From contig NZ_CP014844.1 of the NCBI RefSeq assembly GCF_001598055.1, positions 248,001 through 312,000 of the forward strand: a stretch of 64,000 nucleotides of DNA. Direction: 5' to 3'. Within the stretch, counting starts at the first letter, position 1; every line of letters begins with the position of its first letter. The notes under the pieces were generated by a model. The model was not told where the DNA came from. It searched no databases and was given only the letters and a program-made list of their open reading frames with translations. Of the stretch, positions 26,713-36,111 are shown piece by piece. This DNA is from Cupriavidus nantongensis. GTDB lineage: Bacteria > Pseudomonadota > Gammaproteobacteria > Burkholderiales > Burkholderiaceae. The position numbers were made by a program, and so were the translations under genes.

Positions 26713-26844
26713 GCTCCCCTCTCCCGCTTGCGGGAGAGGGGTGGGGGAGAGGGCCGGTGTCCCCACGAAGTTCAAGGCTGCGGTATGCCAGCGCCTGCCC
26801 TCTCCCCCGGCCCCTCTCCCGCGCGCGGGAGAGGGGAGCAAACC
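26713..26844. repeat. 132-bp palindromic repeat element, copy 3
   Basis: It starts with the CCCCTCTCCCGC-TT-GCGGGAGAGGGG stem-loop and ends with a second one around GCGCGC, followed by GGAGCAAACC. It is almost identical in length and sequence to 36971-37102. It lies in a convergent gap between rubredoxin and the MerR gene. Confidence 0.85.
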
Positions 26845-26853
26845 ATCGGCGCG

Positions 26854-27690
26854 CTAAGGCTTCCCGCCGCCCCCGCCCTCCTCATCATGCAGATGCTCGA
26901 TGATCGCCGCCACCCGGTCCCCCAGGTACTTGTTGGCCGAGATCTCCAGCGCCCGCATCATCTCCGTCTCCGCCATCACCAGCGCCAGCGGGCGGATGCG
27001 CCACAGGATGTCGACCAGTCGCGGCACGTCCTGCGGCGGCGGCAGCTTGCCCTCGCCGAAGCGGTCCAGCTCGCGCACCACGGTGGCGACGATCTGGTCC
27101 GACACCGCCTGGAAATGCCCGCGCGACTGCGCGATGATCTCCAGCACGTCTTCCAGCGCAAAGCCCGCGTGCGCGATTTCGGCGCCCGCGGCCAGCGCAC
27201 GCGGGCTGCGCGCCAGGTAGCCGAGCCCGTCCGGTTCCAGCAGTCCCAGCGAGATCGCCTTGGCCAGCGCCGGGCGCGAGATCGCGCGGCCGAACAGCCG
27301 CGCCAGCGCCAGGTAGGAATAGTGGCGCGGGGTCTCGTTGGTCCACGGGCTGCTGATGGCGGTTTCCAGCCCCAGGATCGAGCGCAGGTCGTGCCCTTCG
27401 ACGATGGCCTTGAGCAGCTCGGTGATATTGGCCAGCGTGTAGCCGCGAGCCAGCAGGTGGTGGATCAGCTTGAGCCGCCCCAGGTGCGCCTGGGTGTAGA
27501 TGCCGACGCGCCCGCGCCGCTGCGGCGGATCGATCAGGCCGCGGTCCTGGTACGAGCGCACGTTGCGCACCGTGGTGCCGGCCACGCGCGCCAGTTCGTC
27601 GATGGTGTATTCCGGGGCGGGCGGCGGTCCGGCTGCGGCGGACCCCGTGCGGGGCGAAGACGAGGGTTGGCGGCGCCGGGTCAGTGTCAT
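26854..27690 (-). CDS. MerR-family transcriptional regulator
   Basis: Regulator of 278 residues. The winged-helix reads YTIDELARVAGTTVRNVRSY followed by QDRGLIDPPQRRGRVGIYT, standard MerR with the two wings. No metal-binding Cys pair is present, so a small-molecule or protein signal is more likely than a metal. The C-terminal 180 residues are much longer than in classic MerR proteins and have no match I can name. A Ser/Pro-rich 25-residue N-terminus precedes the HTH. It diverges from the LysR gene. Confidence 0.88.
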   Translation of the reverse strand: MTLTRRRQPSSSPRTGSAAAGPPPAPEYTIDELARVAGTTVRNVRSYQDRGLIDPPQRRGRVGIYTQAHLGRLKLIHHLLARGYTLANITELLKAIVEGHDLRSILGLETAISSPWTNETPRHYSYLALARLFGRAISRPALAKAISLGLLEPDGLGYLARSPRALAAGAEIAHAGFALEDVLEIIAQSRGHFQAVSDQIVATVVRELDRFGEGKLPPPQDVPRLVDILWRIRPLALVMAETEMMRALEISANKYLGDRVAAIIEHLHDEEGGGGGKP

Positions 27691-27792
27691 GCCAAAAATT
27701 CTAACCGAGGAACGCGGCAGGCAAAGTCGCGGCGGGTTTTGCCGATAATGAAGGCATTGCCCCTGTCCCCGCCACCCGAGCGCCTGTTTCCC

Positions 27793-28770
27793 ATGCATAT
27801 CCGCTGGCTCGAAGACTTCGTCTGCCTGGCCCAGGCCGGCAGCCTCGCGCGCGCCGCCGAGCTGCGCAACGTGACCCCGCCCGCCTTCGGCCGGCGCATG
27901 CAGGCGCTGGAGGTCTGGGCCGGCGCGCCGCTGATCGACCGCAGCGCCTTCCCGGTGCGGCTGACCGCCGAGGGGCGCCAGTTCCTGGAAGCCGCGCAGA
28001 GCGCGCTGCGCACGCTTGACGACACCCGCCTGGCGCTGCGCGCCGCGCATCGCGCCGACGCCAGCACCGTGACCATCGCCACCGGCAAGACGCTGGCGCG
28101 CTCGATGGTGCCGGCGTGGCTGGCGGGCCTGCGCGAGGCGCTGCGCCATGACCCCGCGGCGGCCGGCTTCCGCACCCGCCTGTCGACCTTCCCGATGCAC
28201 GACGCGCTGGCGATGTTCGCCGAGGGCGATGCCGACTTCCTGCTGTGCTACAGCCCGCCCGACCTGCCGGTGATGCTAGACGACGCGCGCTACCAGTTCC
28301 ACCTGGCCGGCGTGGAGCGGCTGGTGTGCGTCAGCGCCGCCGACGCGCGCGGCGCGCCGCTGCACCGGCTCGGGACGGGCAAAACCGCGGGCAAGACCGC
28401 CGGCAAGACCGCGGCCAGGCCGGTGCCGATGATCGCCTACGCCGAGACCCTGACGCTGGGCCGCATGGTCAACCAGGAGATCGCGCGCCGCAAGCTGGCG
28501 CCGCGCCTGGACGTGATCGCGGTCAGCGACTTTGCCGAGTCGGTGCACGAGATGGTGCGCCAGCGCATGGGCCTGGCCTGGCTGCCGGCGCGTCTGATTG
28601 CCGACGACCTGCGCGACGGCCGGCTGGTGCGTGCCATCGCCGCCCCGCGCGAGGACGAAGGTGGCGACGGCGGCGACCTCGCGCTCGACATCCGCCTGTA
28701 CCGCCCGCGCGCGCCGATGCGGCCGCTGGCCGAGGCGTTCTGGCAGGCGGCGGTGCAGGCGCCGCGCTGA
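27793..28770 (+). CDS. LysR-family transcriptional regulator
   Basis: Regulator of about 325 residues. The HTH is at the N-terminus (MHIRWLEDFVCLAQAGSLAR, then AAELRNVTPPAFGRRMQALE). The effector domain follows, with MIAYAETLTLGRMV and GLAWLPARLI. A short repeat GKTAGKTAGKTA, about residues 197-208, interrupts it and looks like slippage. ATG 27793 places the HTH where LysR proteins normally begin; ATG 27748 is an alternative. It precedes the Bug and aspartoacylase-like genes on the same strand, its likely targets. Confidence 0.88.
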   Translation: MHIRWLEDFVCLAQAGSLARAAELRNVTPPAFGRRMQALEVWAGAPLIDRSAFPVRLTAEGRQFLEAAQSALRTLDDTRLALRAAHRADASTVTIATGKTLARSMVPAWLAGLREALRHDPAAAGFRTRLSTFPMHDALAMFAEGDADFLLCYSPPDLPVMLDDARYQFHLAGVERLVCVSAADARGAPLHRLGTGKTAGKTAGKTAARPVPMIAYAETLTLGRMVNQEIARRKLAPRLDVIAVSDFAESVHEMVRQRMGLAWLPARLIADDLRDGRLVRAIAAPREDEGGDGGDLALDIRLYRPRAPMRPLAEAFWQAAVQAPR

Positions 28771-28899
28771 AGCGTCCCTGCGCTGACATTGGCGCCATTG
28801 CCGAATCGGCAACCGCGGTTGCCAAAGCCGCACGCCGCCGCGGTCGCGCGCTTCTAACATCGGTCCACAACCATGATTCCGGGACCCCGAGCCAATACC

Positions 28900-29886
28900 A
28901 TGAAGACCACCCTGCGCGCGGCCGCTGCCGCACTCTGCCTTGCCGCCTCTGCCGGTGCCGTTTCCAGCGCCGCCGCCGCCACCGCCGCCTGGCCCACCAA
29001 GCCGATCACGCTGGTGGTCGGCTACACCGCCGGCGGCAGCGTCGACCTGGTGGCCCGCACTATCGCCCCGGAGCTGGGCAAGCGCCTGGGCCAGAGCGTG
29101 GTGATCGAAAACCTGGGTGGCGCCGGCGGCACCATCGGCGCGGCCAAGGTGGTCAAGGCCGAAGCCGATGGCTACACGCTGCTGATGGGCTCGGGCAGTG
29201 AAGTCTCGATCGCGCGCCTGACCAACCCGGCGGTGCGCTACGACGGCGAGAAGGACCTGGCGCCGGTGACCTTTGTCGGCACCCAGCCGATGGTGCTGGT
29301 CGGCAAGCCCGGCCTGCCGGCCAAGAACGCGGCCGAGCTGATCACGCTGGCCAAGGCCCAGCCGGGCCAGCTGTCGTATGCCTCGTCCGGTGTCGGCACG
29401 CCGCTGAACCTGGCGGGCGAGCTGATCAAGCAGCAGGGGAAGGTCGAGATCACGCACGTGCCGTACAAGGGCGCTTCCGCCATGGCGACCGACCTGCTCG
29501 GCGGACAGATCGACCTGGCGGTGATGGTGCTGTCGTCGGCGCTGCCGCATATCCAGGCCAACCGCGTGCAGGCCTACGGCGTAACCGGCGCGAAGCGCTC
29601 GCCGGTGGCGCCGAACGTGCCCGCGCTGGCCGAGACGCCGGCGCTCAAGGGCGTGGACATGGGCGTGTGGTTCGGCCTGATGGGCCCGGCCAGGCTGCCG
29701 CAGCCGGTGGTGGCGCGCCTGAACACCGAGATGCAGGCCGTGCTGGCGATGCCGGACGTGAAGAAGAAGCTGGCCGAGGCCGGCGTGGACGTGGCGCCCG
29801 CCAATCCGGCGCAGTTCGGCAGCTTTATCAAGCGCGAGACCGGGCGCTATCGCACCATCGTGCAGACGGCGGGGATTCAGCAGTAA
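28900..29886 (+). CDS. Bug-family tripartite tricarboxylate transporter binding protein
   Basis: Periplasmic substrate-binding protein of about 328 residues. The signal peptide (MKTTLRAAAAALCLAASAGA) is cut near AAA/TAAWP. The mature protein shows WPTKPITLVVGYTAGGSVDL, the family's glycine-rich entry loop, and VVIENLGGAGGTIGAAKV. These proteins are very numerous in Cupriavidus and Bordetella and often act without an adjacent TctAB permease, as here. ATG 28900 gives a standard signal; ATG 28873 adds nine residues. Ligand probably a carboxylate. Confidence 0.92.
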   Translation: MKTTLRAAAAALCLAASAGAVSSAAAATAAWPTKPITLVVGYTAGGSVDLVARTIAPELGKRLGQSVVIENLGGAGGTIGAAKVVKAEADGYTLLMGSGSEVSIARLTNPAVRYDGEKDLAPVTFVGTQPMVLVGKPGLPAKNAAELITLAKAQPGQLSYASSGVGTPLNLAGELIKQQGKVEITHVPYKGASAMATDLLGGQIDLAVMVLSSALPHIQANRVQAYGVTGAKRSPVAPNVPALAETPALKGVDMGVWFGLMGPARLPQPVVARLNTEMQAVLAMPDVKKKLAEAGVDVAPANPAQFGSFIKRETGRYRTIVQTAGIQQ

Positions 29887-29997
29887 GCAGCAGCATGGGG
29901 AGGCGGCGTCGCTCTGCGCGCGCTTGCCCTCTCCCCGTCCCTGTCACAACGACCCGGCAGGCACCGACCCGCCAGGCACCCTGAACGCACCGACTCC

Positions 29998-30975
29998 ATG
30001 ACTCACCAGCCCACCGCACCCCTCGAAGCCTACCCCGTCGACGTCGCCTTCCCCGACATCCGCCCCTACGCCGCCGGCAACACCGGCATCCCCTACCTCT
30101 ACACCTTCGACAGCGGCCAGCCCGGTCCGCACGTGATGGTCAACGCGCTGACCCATGGCAACGAAGTCTGCGGCGCGATCGCGGTCAAGGCGCTGCTGGA
30201 CCACGGCCTGCGCCCGCGCCGCGGCCGGCTGACGCTGGCCTTTGCCAACGTCGACGCGTACCACCGCTTCGATCCCGCCAGCCCGGATGCCTCGCGCTTC
30301 GTCGACCAGGACTTCAACCGCGTGTGGACCGCGAAGGTGCTCGATGACGCCAGCCTCGATTCCTCGGAACTGCGCCGCGCACGCGCCATGCGCCCGGTAA
30401 TCGATACCGTCGACCTGCTGCTGGACCTGCATTCGATGCACGAGAAAAGCCGGCCGCTGATCGTCTCCGGTCCGCTGGACAAGGGCATCGCCCTGTCGCG
30501 CGCGCTTGGTGCGCCGGCCGATGTGATCGTCGACGAAGGCCATCCCGAAGGCCGCCGCATGCGCGACTACGATGGCTTCGGCGACGCCGCCAGCCCGCGT
30601 AACGCGCTGCTGATCGAATGCGGCCAGCACTGGGAGCCCGCCGCCGTGACGGTGGCGCAGGACAGCACCGCGCGCTTCCTGCTGCATGCCGGCATCGTCG
30701 AGCCCAGCGACCTGCCCACCGGCTGGCTGCAGCCGCTGCCCGCCGCGCAGCGCGTGGTGCGCGTGACCGAGCCGGTGGTGGCCACCAGCATGGACTTCCG
30801 CTTTGCCGGCCCCTACACCGGGCTCGAGACCTTTACCGAGGCCGGGACCGTAATCGGCTGGCGCGACGGCGAGCCGGTGGTGACGCCGTATCCGGATTGC
30901 GTGCTGGTGATGCCGTCGCTGCGCCAGTTGCGCCCGGGCGTGACCGTGGTGCGCCTGGGACGGCTGGAGCGCTGA
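29998..30975 (+). CDS. Succinylglutamate desuccinylase/aspartoacylase-family zinc hydrolase
   Basis: Zinc-dependent amidohydrolase-like protein of 325 residues. Zinc ligands are His53 and Glu56 (THGNEVCG) and His145 (LLDLHSMHE). The family arginine and substrate loop lie in FVDQDFNRVW. It probably removes an acyl group from an amino acid. It follows the Bug binding protein by about 110 bases and the LysR gene, so the three may form a small uptake-and-cleavage unit for an N-acyl amino acid; this is an inference. Confidence 0.88.
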   Translation: MTHQPTAPLEAYPVDVAFPDIRPYAAGNTGIPYLYTFDSGQPGPHVMVNALTHGNEVCGAIAVKALLDHGLRPRRGRLTLAFANVDAYHRFDPASPDASRFVDQDFNRVWTAKVLDDASLDSSELRRARAMRPVIDTVDLLLDLHSMHEKSRPLIVSGPLDKGIALSRALGAPADVIVDEGHPEGRRMRDYDGFGDAASPRNALLIECGQHWEPAAVTVAQDSTARFLLHAGIVEPSDLPTGWLQPLPAAQRVVRVTEPVVATSMDFRFAGPYTGLETFTEAGTVIGWRDGEPVVTPYPDCVLVMPSLRQLRPGVTVVRLGRLER

Positions 30976-31064
30976 CCCGGGTACGCTGGGCCGGGCGCGG
31001 CTGCGCCCGGCAGGATGCTGCGCACAGGCTCATGGCGCGGCCCTCCGGTTGAATGCAGAATCGG

Positions 31065-31607
31065 CTAGGCTGCCGGCGCGGGCGCCGTGCCCGCCGGCGG
31101 CGGAGGCGGCAGCATGCCGGGGAACAGCTGCTCGACCAGCTCATCGAGCTTGGACGACGGCTGCACGAAGTTGCTCAGGTTCAGCCCGCCCGCGCTGCGG
31201 TTGGCGTTGTAGATCGCCTTGCCGACCCGGTCGCCATTGAGAAACACGGTGATGTCGGCGTTGTTCAGGTAGGTGTTCCAGTACCAGGCGCTGCGCGCGG
31301 TGTACAGCGCCACCATCGGGCATGCCGCGATCGAGGTCTGCGCCTGCAGCACCTTCACCTCGAAATTGCGCCGCCGCAGCGACGACAGGAAGTCCTCGAC
31401 AAAGTCATTGCCGCTGACCGGGTTCACCACCACGCACAGCAGCGTGCCGTGGGCGCCGTAGTTGCCCAGCGGGCCGCCGCCGGCTGGCAGCTGGAACGCG
31501 ACCACGGGATCGTTGGGATCAAGGCGGTCGACCGGCGTCACGGCCTGGTAGGTCGAGCAGGCGGTCAGCAGCAGGCCCGCGCAGGCCGCCAGCAGTGCAT
31601 GGTTCAT
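31065..31607 (-). CDS. Small lipoprotein (Sbal_3080-like)
   Basis: Predicted outer-membrane lipoprotein of 180 residues. The lipobox LTAC ends a short signal (MNHALLAACAGLL); the mature protein begins CSTYQAVTPVDRLDP. The segments YNANRSAGGLNLSNFV and FLNGDRVGKAIY are what I recall for the Sbal_3080 lipoprotein group, but this match is from memory. The tail is Pro/Ala rich. ATG 31607 has CAGGA upstream. Function unknown. Confidence 0.75.
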   Translation of the reverse strand: MNHALLAACAGLLLTACSTYQAVTPVDRLDPNDPVVAFQLPAGGGPLGNYGAHGTLLCVVVNPVSGNDFVEDFLSSLRRRNFEVKVLQAQTSIAACPMVALYTARSAWYWNTYLNNADITVFLNGDRVGKAIYNANRSAGGLNLSNFVQPSSKLDELVEQLFPGMLPPPPPAGTAPAPAA

Positions 31608-31772
31608 GGAATGTCCTGGAGGGCTGGGCGGCGCGCCACGACAAGGCGCATGCGCCACCGCATACCTTCACACTGTAGGCGCCGGCAGGCCGTTCCAATC
31701 GGGCAAACAGAAGCGCAAAACGGTCGCTTCTGGTGTTGCGGATGGGTGGCGGATAGCGCTGCGGATGACGCC

Positions 31773-31967
31773 TCAGCCGCCGCCCTGCGCCAGCCGGCCC
31801 ACCAGCACCAGGCAGAGCGCCGCCAGGCACACGCCGACCACCGCCACCTGCACGCGCGTCACGGGTTTGCCGCCGAACAGCGTCTGGCTGAGCCAGGCGG
31901 GCGAGATCACGCCGGCGAGGGTCGCCACCATGATCAGGATGGCAAGCACGGACAGTACGGATTGCAT
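31773..31967 (-). CDS. Small two-helix membrane protein
   Basis: A 64-residue protein with two predicted transmembrane helices (SVLSVLAILIMVATLAGVIS and VAVVGVCLAALCLVLVG). No family recognised. It sits 33 bases after the OB-fold gene on the same strand, suggesting co-transcription. Amino-acid composition is that of a real membrane protein rather than a GC shadow. Confidence 0.6.
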   Translation of the reverse strand: MQSVLSVLAILIMVATLAGVISPAWLSQTLFGGKPVTRVQVAVVGVCLAALCLVLVGRLAQGGG

Positions 31968-32000
31968 GGCGGGGTAACTCCGGAATCGTCGCGGGTGCGA

Positions 32001-32582
32001 TCAGTTGGCGCCGCCGCGCAGCAGGCAGTCGCGCAGCAGCGGCATGCCGTCAGCCAGGCCCGCGCCGTTGCACTCCACCGCCACCTTCTGGCCGCGCCGC
32101 ACCATGGTGGCGCGGGCTTCCACTTCGCACTCGCGCCCGGCCGGGCCGCAGATCTGGCGCGGCAGCAGCAGCGCACGCACATTGGCGCCCGGGTCGTTGG
32201 TGCGGATATCGACAAAGACCTGCTCGCCGTCGCGGCGGATGCCGCTGGCCACGCCTTCGACGATCAGGTACTGGTTAAGGTAGTCGCGATCCGCCTTGCC
32301 GGGATTGTCGCGATAGGCAGCCAGCAGCGCATCGGCCTGCAGCTGCGGCAGCCGGTCGGCGGGGCGTTGCGGGTCGATGCTGACCGGGTCCAGCGTGCCG
32401 TTGCGCGGCACGCCACGAACCTCGCTCGCCGGCCCCGCGCTGGCCGCGGCCAGCGCATCGGCCGGCACGTCGGGCACGGCGCCGCCAACATCGTCGCGGC
32501 GGTCATTGCCGGCAAACCACAACATGCCAAGGACGGCCACGGCGACGATGGCAATGAGGATCTGCTGGGTGCGGTTCAACAT
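32001..32582 (-). CDS. Membrane-anchored tRNA_anti-like OB-fold protein
   Basis: Protein of 193 residues with one N-terminal membrane anchor (ILIAIVAVAVLGMLWFAG) and a periplasmic C-terminal domain resembling PF12869 (tRNA_anti-like): DYLNQYLIVEGVASGIRRDG and FVDIRTNDPGANVRALLL. Two disulphide-forming cysteines are likely (CGPAGREC). Despite the family name, no tRNA role is expected in the periplasm. First gene of a pair with the small membrane protein. Confidence 0.75.
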   Translation of the reverse strand: MLNRTQQILIAIVAVAVLGMLWFAGNDRRDDVGGAVPDVPADALAAASAGPASEVRGVPRNGTLDPVSIDPQRPADRLPQLQADALLAAYRDNPGKADRDYLNQYLIVEGVASGIRRDGEQVFVDIRTNDPGANVRALLLPRQICGPAGRECEVEARATMVRRGQKVAVECNGAGLADGMPLLRDCLLRGGAN

Positions 32583-32738
32583 CGGGAGGGTCCTGCGTAG
32601 TGAAAGCGGAAGGTAAAAAAGGCGAAAGGCGAATTATGCGCCCGGCTGCCGCAAAAGCACGCGTACAGCGTCGGGAACGCCGGCCACGTCGCCTTGCCGC
32701 GTGCGCGGAGCCATTGGGACACGCCGGCTTGCCCCGCC

Positions 32739-34166
32739 CTACTTCCCAATACAAAACCGCGTAAAAATCGTCCCCAGCAGGTCATCGCTGGTGAACTCGC
32801 CGGTAATGCTGTTCAGGTGTTCCTGCGCCAGCCGCAGTTCTTCCGCGAACAGGTCCAGCGCCTGGGCCTGGCGCTGGCTTTGTTCGGCGGCGACGTCCAG
32901 GTGCGATTGCGCCTGCCGCAGCGCGGTCAGGTGCCGTTCGCGCGCGAGGAAGGTGCCTTCGTTGCCGGATTGCCAGCCCACCAGCCGCAGCAGCTCGCGG
33001 CGCAGCAGCTCAATGCCGGCGCCGGTGCGGGCCGAGATCCAGATCTCGGTCGGGTTGGGGCCGTTGGCGGCGACTACGTGCGGGCGGTTGCCGCCGAACA
33101 TCATCTCGCCCACCGCGGGGGCCTTGTCGATCTTGTTGACGATGCGCACGATCGGCGCGCCGGGCGGCAGCTGGCCGCTGAGCTTGTCGTCGATGGCGTC
33201 GTCGATCTCGGACAGCCCGTGGCGCAGGTAGTCGGTGGCGTCGACCAGGTGCAGCACGATGTCGGCGCGGCGGATGGCGTCCCAGGTGCGTTCGATGCCG
33301 ATGCGCTCGACTTCGTCGGCGGCTTCCTCGCGCAGGCCGGCGGTGTCGATGATATGCAGCGGGATGCCGTCGATCTGGATGGTCTCGCGCACGCGGTCGC
33401 GCGTGGTGCCGGCAATCGGCGTGACGATGGCCAGTTCCGCGCCGGCCAGCGCGTTCAGCAGCGACGACTTGCCCACATTGGGCTGGCCCGCCAGCACCAC
33501 CGACAGGCCTTCGCGCAGCAGCGCGCCCTGGCGCGCCTGCGCCAGCACCGCCCCCAGTTCATCGCGGATGGTGGCAAGCTGGCCGCGCGCGTCGGACTGT
33601 TCCAGGAAATCGATCTCTTCCTCGGGGAAGTCCAGCGTGGCCTCGACCAGCATGCGCAGGTGGATGACCTTGTCCACCAGCTGGCGGATCGCGTTGGAGA
33701 ACTCGCCCTCCATCGAGCGCGCGGCCGAGCGCGCCGCGGCCTCGGTGCTGGCTTCGATCAGGTCGGCCACGGCCTCGGCCTGGGCCAGGTCGAGCTTGTC
33801 GTTGAGGAAGGCGCGGCGCGTGAACTCGCCGGGCTCGGCCAGGCGCAGGCCGATGCCGTCGCCAGCCTGCAGGCAGCGCGTCAGCAGCATCTGCATCACC
33901 ACCGGGCCGCCGTGGCCCTGCAGCTCCAGCACTTCCTCGCCGGTATAGGAATTGGGCGCCGGGAAATACAGCGCCAGGCCGTGGTCGATGACCTTGCCGT
34001 TGCCGTCGAGAAACGGCAGGTAGGTGGCGTGGCGCGGCTTCAGTGCCTGGCCGCAGACGGCGCGCATCACGGGGCCGACATCGGGGCCGGACACGCGCAC
34101 CACGCCGATGCCGCCGCGGCCGGGCGCGGTGGCGATGGCGGCAATGGGAAGCTGGGGAGCAGTCAT
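32739..34166 (-). CDS. mnmE: tRNA modification GTPase MnmE
   Basis: With MnmG it makes the 5-carboxymethylaminomethyl modification of U34 in tRNAs. 475 residues, normal length. The N-terminal folate-binding domain starts at [20 protein letters not shown]. The G domain, inserted in the helical domain, has [14 protein letters not shown] (G1), GTTRD (G2), DTAGL (G3) and NKID (G4). The C-terminal CIGK is the conserved Cys motif. ATG 34166 matches known MnmE starts. In many bacteria mnmE is next to yidC; here four other genes separate them. Confidence 0.97.
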   Translation of the reverse strand: MTAPQLPIAAIATAPGRGGIGVVRVSGPDVGPVMRAVCGQALKPRHATYLPFLDGNGKVIDHGLALYFPAPNSYTGEEVLELQGHGGPVVMQMLLTRCLQAGDGIGLRLAEPGEFTRRAFLNDKLDLAQAEAVADLIEASTEAAARSAARSMEGEFSNAIRQLVDKVIHLRMLVEATLDFPEEEIDFLEQSDARGQLATIRDELGAVLAQARQGALLREGLSVVLAGQPNVGKSSLLNALAGAELAIVTPIAGTTRDRVRETIQIDGIPLHIIDTAGLREEAADEVERIGIERTWDAIRRADIVLHLVDATDYLRHGLSEIDDAIDDKLSGQLPPGAPIVRIVNKIDKAPAVGEMMFGGNRPHVVAANGPNPTEIWISARTGAGIELLRRELLRLVGWQSGNEGTFLARERHLTALRQAQSHLDVAAEQSQRQAQALDLFAEELRLAQEHLNSITGEFTSDDLLGTIFTRFCIGK

Positions 34167-34246
34167 GGCGGTATTGTCGCAGATCGGGTGCGCGGGTGCG
34201 GTTCGCTTGGCACCTGGTGGCGGGGCCGCCATGGCTGGCGGAGTGG

Positions 34247-35077
34247 TCAACTGGCGCCGGGCAGCGGCGGCGCCGCATGGTCCGGCATCGCCTGCAGCTC
34301 CAGGCACTCGGCCAGCAGGCGGCGCGCGACGATGCCGTCGACCTGCCGGCCCAGCCGGGCCTGCCGCTTGACCAGCTTGCGGTGCAGGCGCCTGGTATAG
34401 CGCGCCGGCAGCACCGGCGCCAGCGCCTCGATCACGTAGCGCAGCCGCTTGCCGGCGATGCGCTGCGCGTGCACGGCGACGGGATCGCCATCGCGGGCGC
34501 TTCTCGCCAGCGCCCGCAGCTGCTTGCGGCCACGGCGCACACGCTGGCGTGCAAACGACGCGAGGCGGGTGCGGTCGTTGCGGGCGCGGCCGGCAAGATG
34601 CGCCAGGTGCGCCAGGTCGCGATGCAGCGCCGGCAGCGGCCAGTCGCGGTAGGTAGCCAGCGCCGCCAGCATCGCCTCGCGCGCGGCGTTGCGGCGCTGC
34701 CGGGCGGTGTCGGCAATGGCGGCCAGTACGGTGTCGTCAGGCTCCTGTTCGCGGGCCGGGCCGATGGTCTCGGCCAGGAACACGTCCCAGTCGCGCGCCG
34801 CGCTGGTGGCGCGCGCGAGTGTGCGCAGGTCGCGCTTCCAGCGGTCCCGCTCCTGCCGCGGCAGGGCCGGGCCCATGGCCCAGACCACCGCGCGCGCATG
34901 GCGCAGCGCAATGCGCAGCTGGTGCAGGTCTTCCGGGTCGTCGCGGCGCTGCAGCTGGTCCAGGAGCGCGTCGATGCGCGCCAGGCTGGCTTGCGCCAGC
35001 GCGGCAAAGGCAGCGGCGGGCCGCGTCTTGCGGCGCAGCCTGGGAGATTTGGCGTCGGCGTTCATGGCGGACTGCAT
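34247..35077 (-). CDS. CHAD-domain protein
   Basis: Protein of 276 residues made almost entirely of a CHAD domain: two sets of helices with conserved His and basic residues ([14 protein letters not shown] and [17 protein letters not shown]). CHAD domains bind polyphosphate, often beside CYTH triphosphatases; no CYTH gene is nearby. The start could be ATG 35077 or ATG 35065. Expected to localise to polyphosphate granules. Confidence 0.85.
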   Translation of the reverse strand: MQSAMNADAKSPRLRRKTRPAAAFAALAQASLARIDALLDQLQRRDDPEDLHQLRIALRHARAVVWAMGPALPRQERDRWKRDLRTLARATSAARDWDVFLAETIGPAREQEPDDTVLAAIADTARQRRNAAREAMLAALATYRDWPLPALHRDLAHLAHLAGRARNDRTRLASFARQRVRRGRKQLRALARSARDGDPVAVHAQRIAGKRLRYVIEALAPVLPARYTRRLHRKLVKRQARLGRQVDGIVARRLLAECLELQAMPDHAAPPLPGAS

Positions 35078-35241
35078 GCGGTCAGGCGCGCACGCGGGAC
35101 GCAGATGCCTTCAGTGTAGGCGACGGCACGCGCTTGGGCGGTATGCGGCGCCAGCGCCGCTTCCGGTCGGTTGACAGGCCGCGGCCTTCACGCTGGAATG
35201 CGCAGATCCGTCAGGACCAGTGCCCACCCACGAGGACCGCC

Positions 35242-35679
35242 ATGACCACCGAACAGGAACGGCTGCTGCTGCGCGACACCATCGAGGCCGGCTTCCGCCA
35301 GGCCGCCTTCGTCAACGACGTCGGCATCGCGCTGGCCGACTGCGGGCCCGGCTGGTGCGAGTCGACGCTGGCCATCACGGCGCGCCATCTTCAGCACGGC
35401 GGCATCGTCCACGCGGGCGTGCAGGCCACCATGGCAGATCACACCGCCGGCGCGGCCGCCTCCACCATCCTGGAAGCTGGCCAGCACGTGGTCACCGCGG
35501 AGTTCAAGATCAACCTGCTGCGGGCCGTGCGCAGCGAACGGCTGCGCTGCCGCGCCGACGTGCTCAAGTCCGGCCGCTCCATCATCGTGGTCGAGGCCGA
35601 CGTGTTTGCCGACGTCCATGGCGAATCCGTGCTGGTGAGCCGGCTCAACGCCACCATGAGCGTGCTGGACCTGGCCTGA
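35242..35679 (+). CDS. PaaI-family hotdog thioesterase
   Basis: Acyl-CoA thioesterase-like protein of 145 residues. The hotdog-fold motif QHGGIVHAGVQATMADHTAG carries the catalytic acid position (Asp), followed by EFKINLLRAV and LKSGRSIIVVEADVF, as in PaaI proteins. GAGGA lies before the ATG. Followed 38 bases on by the VOC gene. Confidence 0.88.
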   Translation: MTTEQERLLLRDTIEAGFRQAAFVNDVGIALADCGPGWCESTLAITARHLQHGGIVHAGVQATMADHTAGAAASTILEAGQHVVTAEFKINLLRAVRSERLRCRADVLKSGRSIIVVEADVFADVHGESVLVSRLNATMSVLDLA

Positions 35680-35717
35680 GACCCGCCCGCTCCAACCATC
35701 GACAAAGGAAGCCACCC

Positions 35718-36104
35718 ATGATCGACCACACCGGCGTCAGCGTCAGCGATTACGAGAAAAGCCGCGCTTTCTACCAGGCCGCGCTGGGCGCCATCGGCTA
35801 CGTGCTGGACAAGGAATTCCCGGCCAGCGTCACCGGCAGCACCGACGTGGCCGGCTTCGGCACGCCCGGCCATCCCGACTTCTGGATCCACCGCGGCACG
35901 CCCAACCAGCCGCCGGTGCACGTGGCATTCCGCGTCGACAGCCGCGCGACCGTCGATGCGTTCCATCGCGCGGCACTGGCCGCGGGCGGGCGCGACAACG
36001 GCGCACCGGCCGTGCGCGCGCACTACCACCCCGACTACTACGGCGCCTTCGTGCTGGACCCTGACGGCCACAACATCGAGGCGGTCTGCCACAAGCCCTC
36101 TTAA
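35718..36104 (+). CDS. VOC-family (glyoxalase/bleomycin-resistance-like) protein
   Basis: A 128-residue vicinal-oxygen-chelate domain protein. It starts MIDHTGVSVSDYEKSRAFYQ, has HVAFRVDSRATVDAFH in the middle and ends with FVLDPDGHNIEAVCH, giving the usual His/Glu metal-ligand pattern. Substrate unknown. AAAGGAAG upstream supports the start. It converges on tam with seven bases between stops. Confidence 0.88.
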   Translation: MIDHTGVSVSDYEKSRAFYQAALGAIGYVLDKEFPASVTGSTDVAGFGTPGHPDFWIHRGTPNQPPVHVAFRVDSRATVDAFHRAALAAGGRDNGAPAVRAHYHPDYYGAFVLDPDGHNIEAVCHKPS

Positions 36105-36111
36105 TGAGGGT

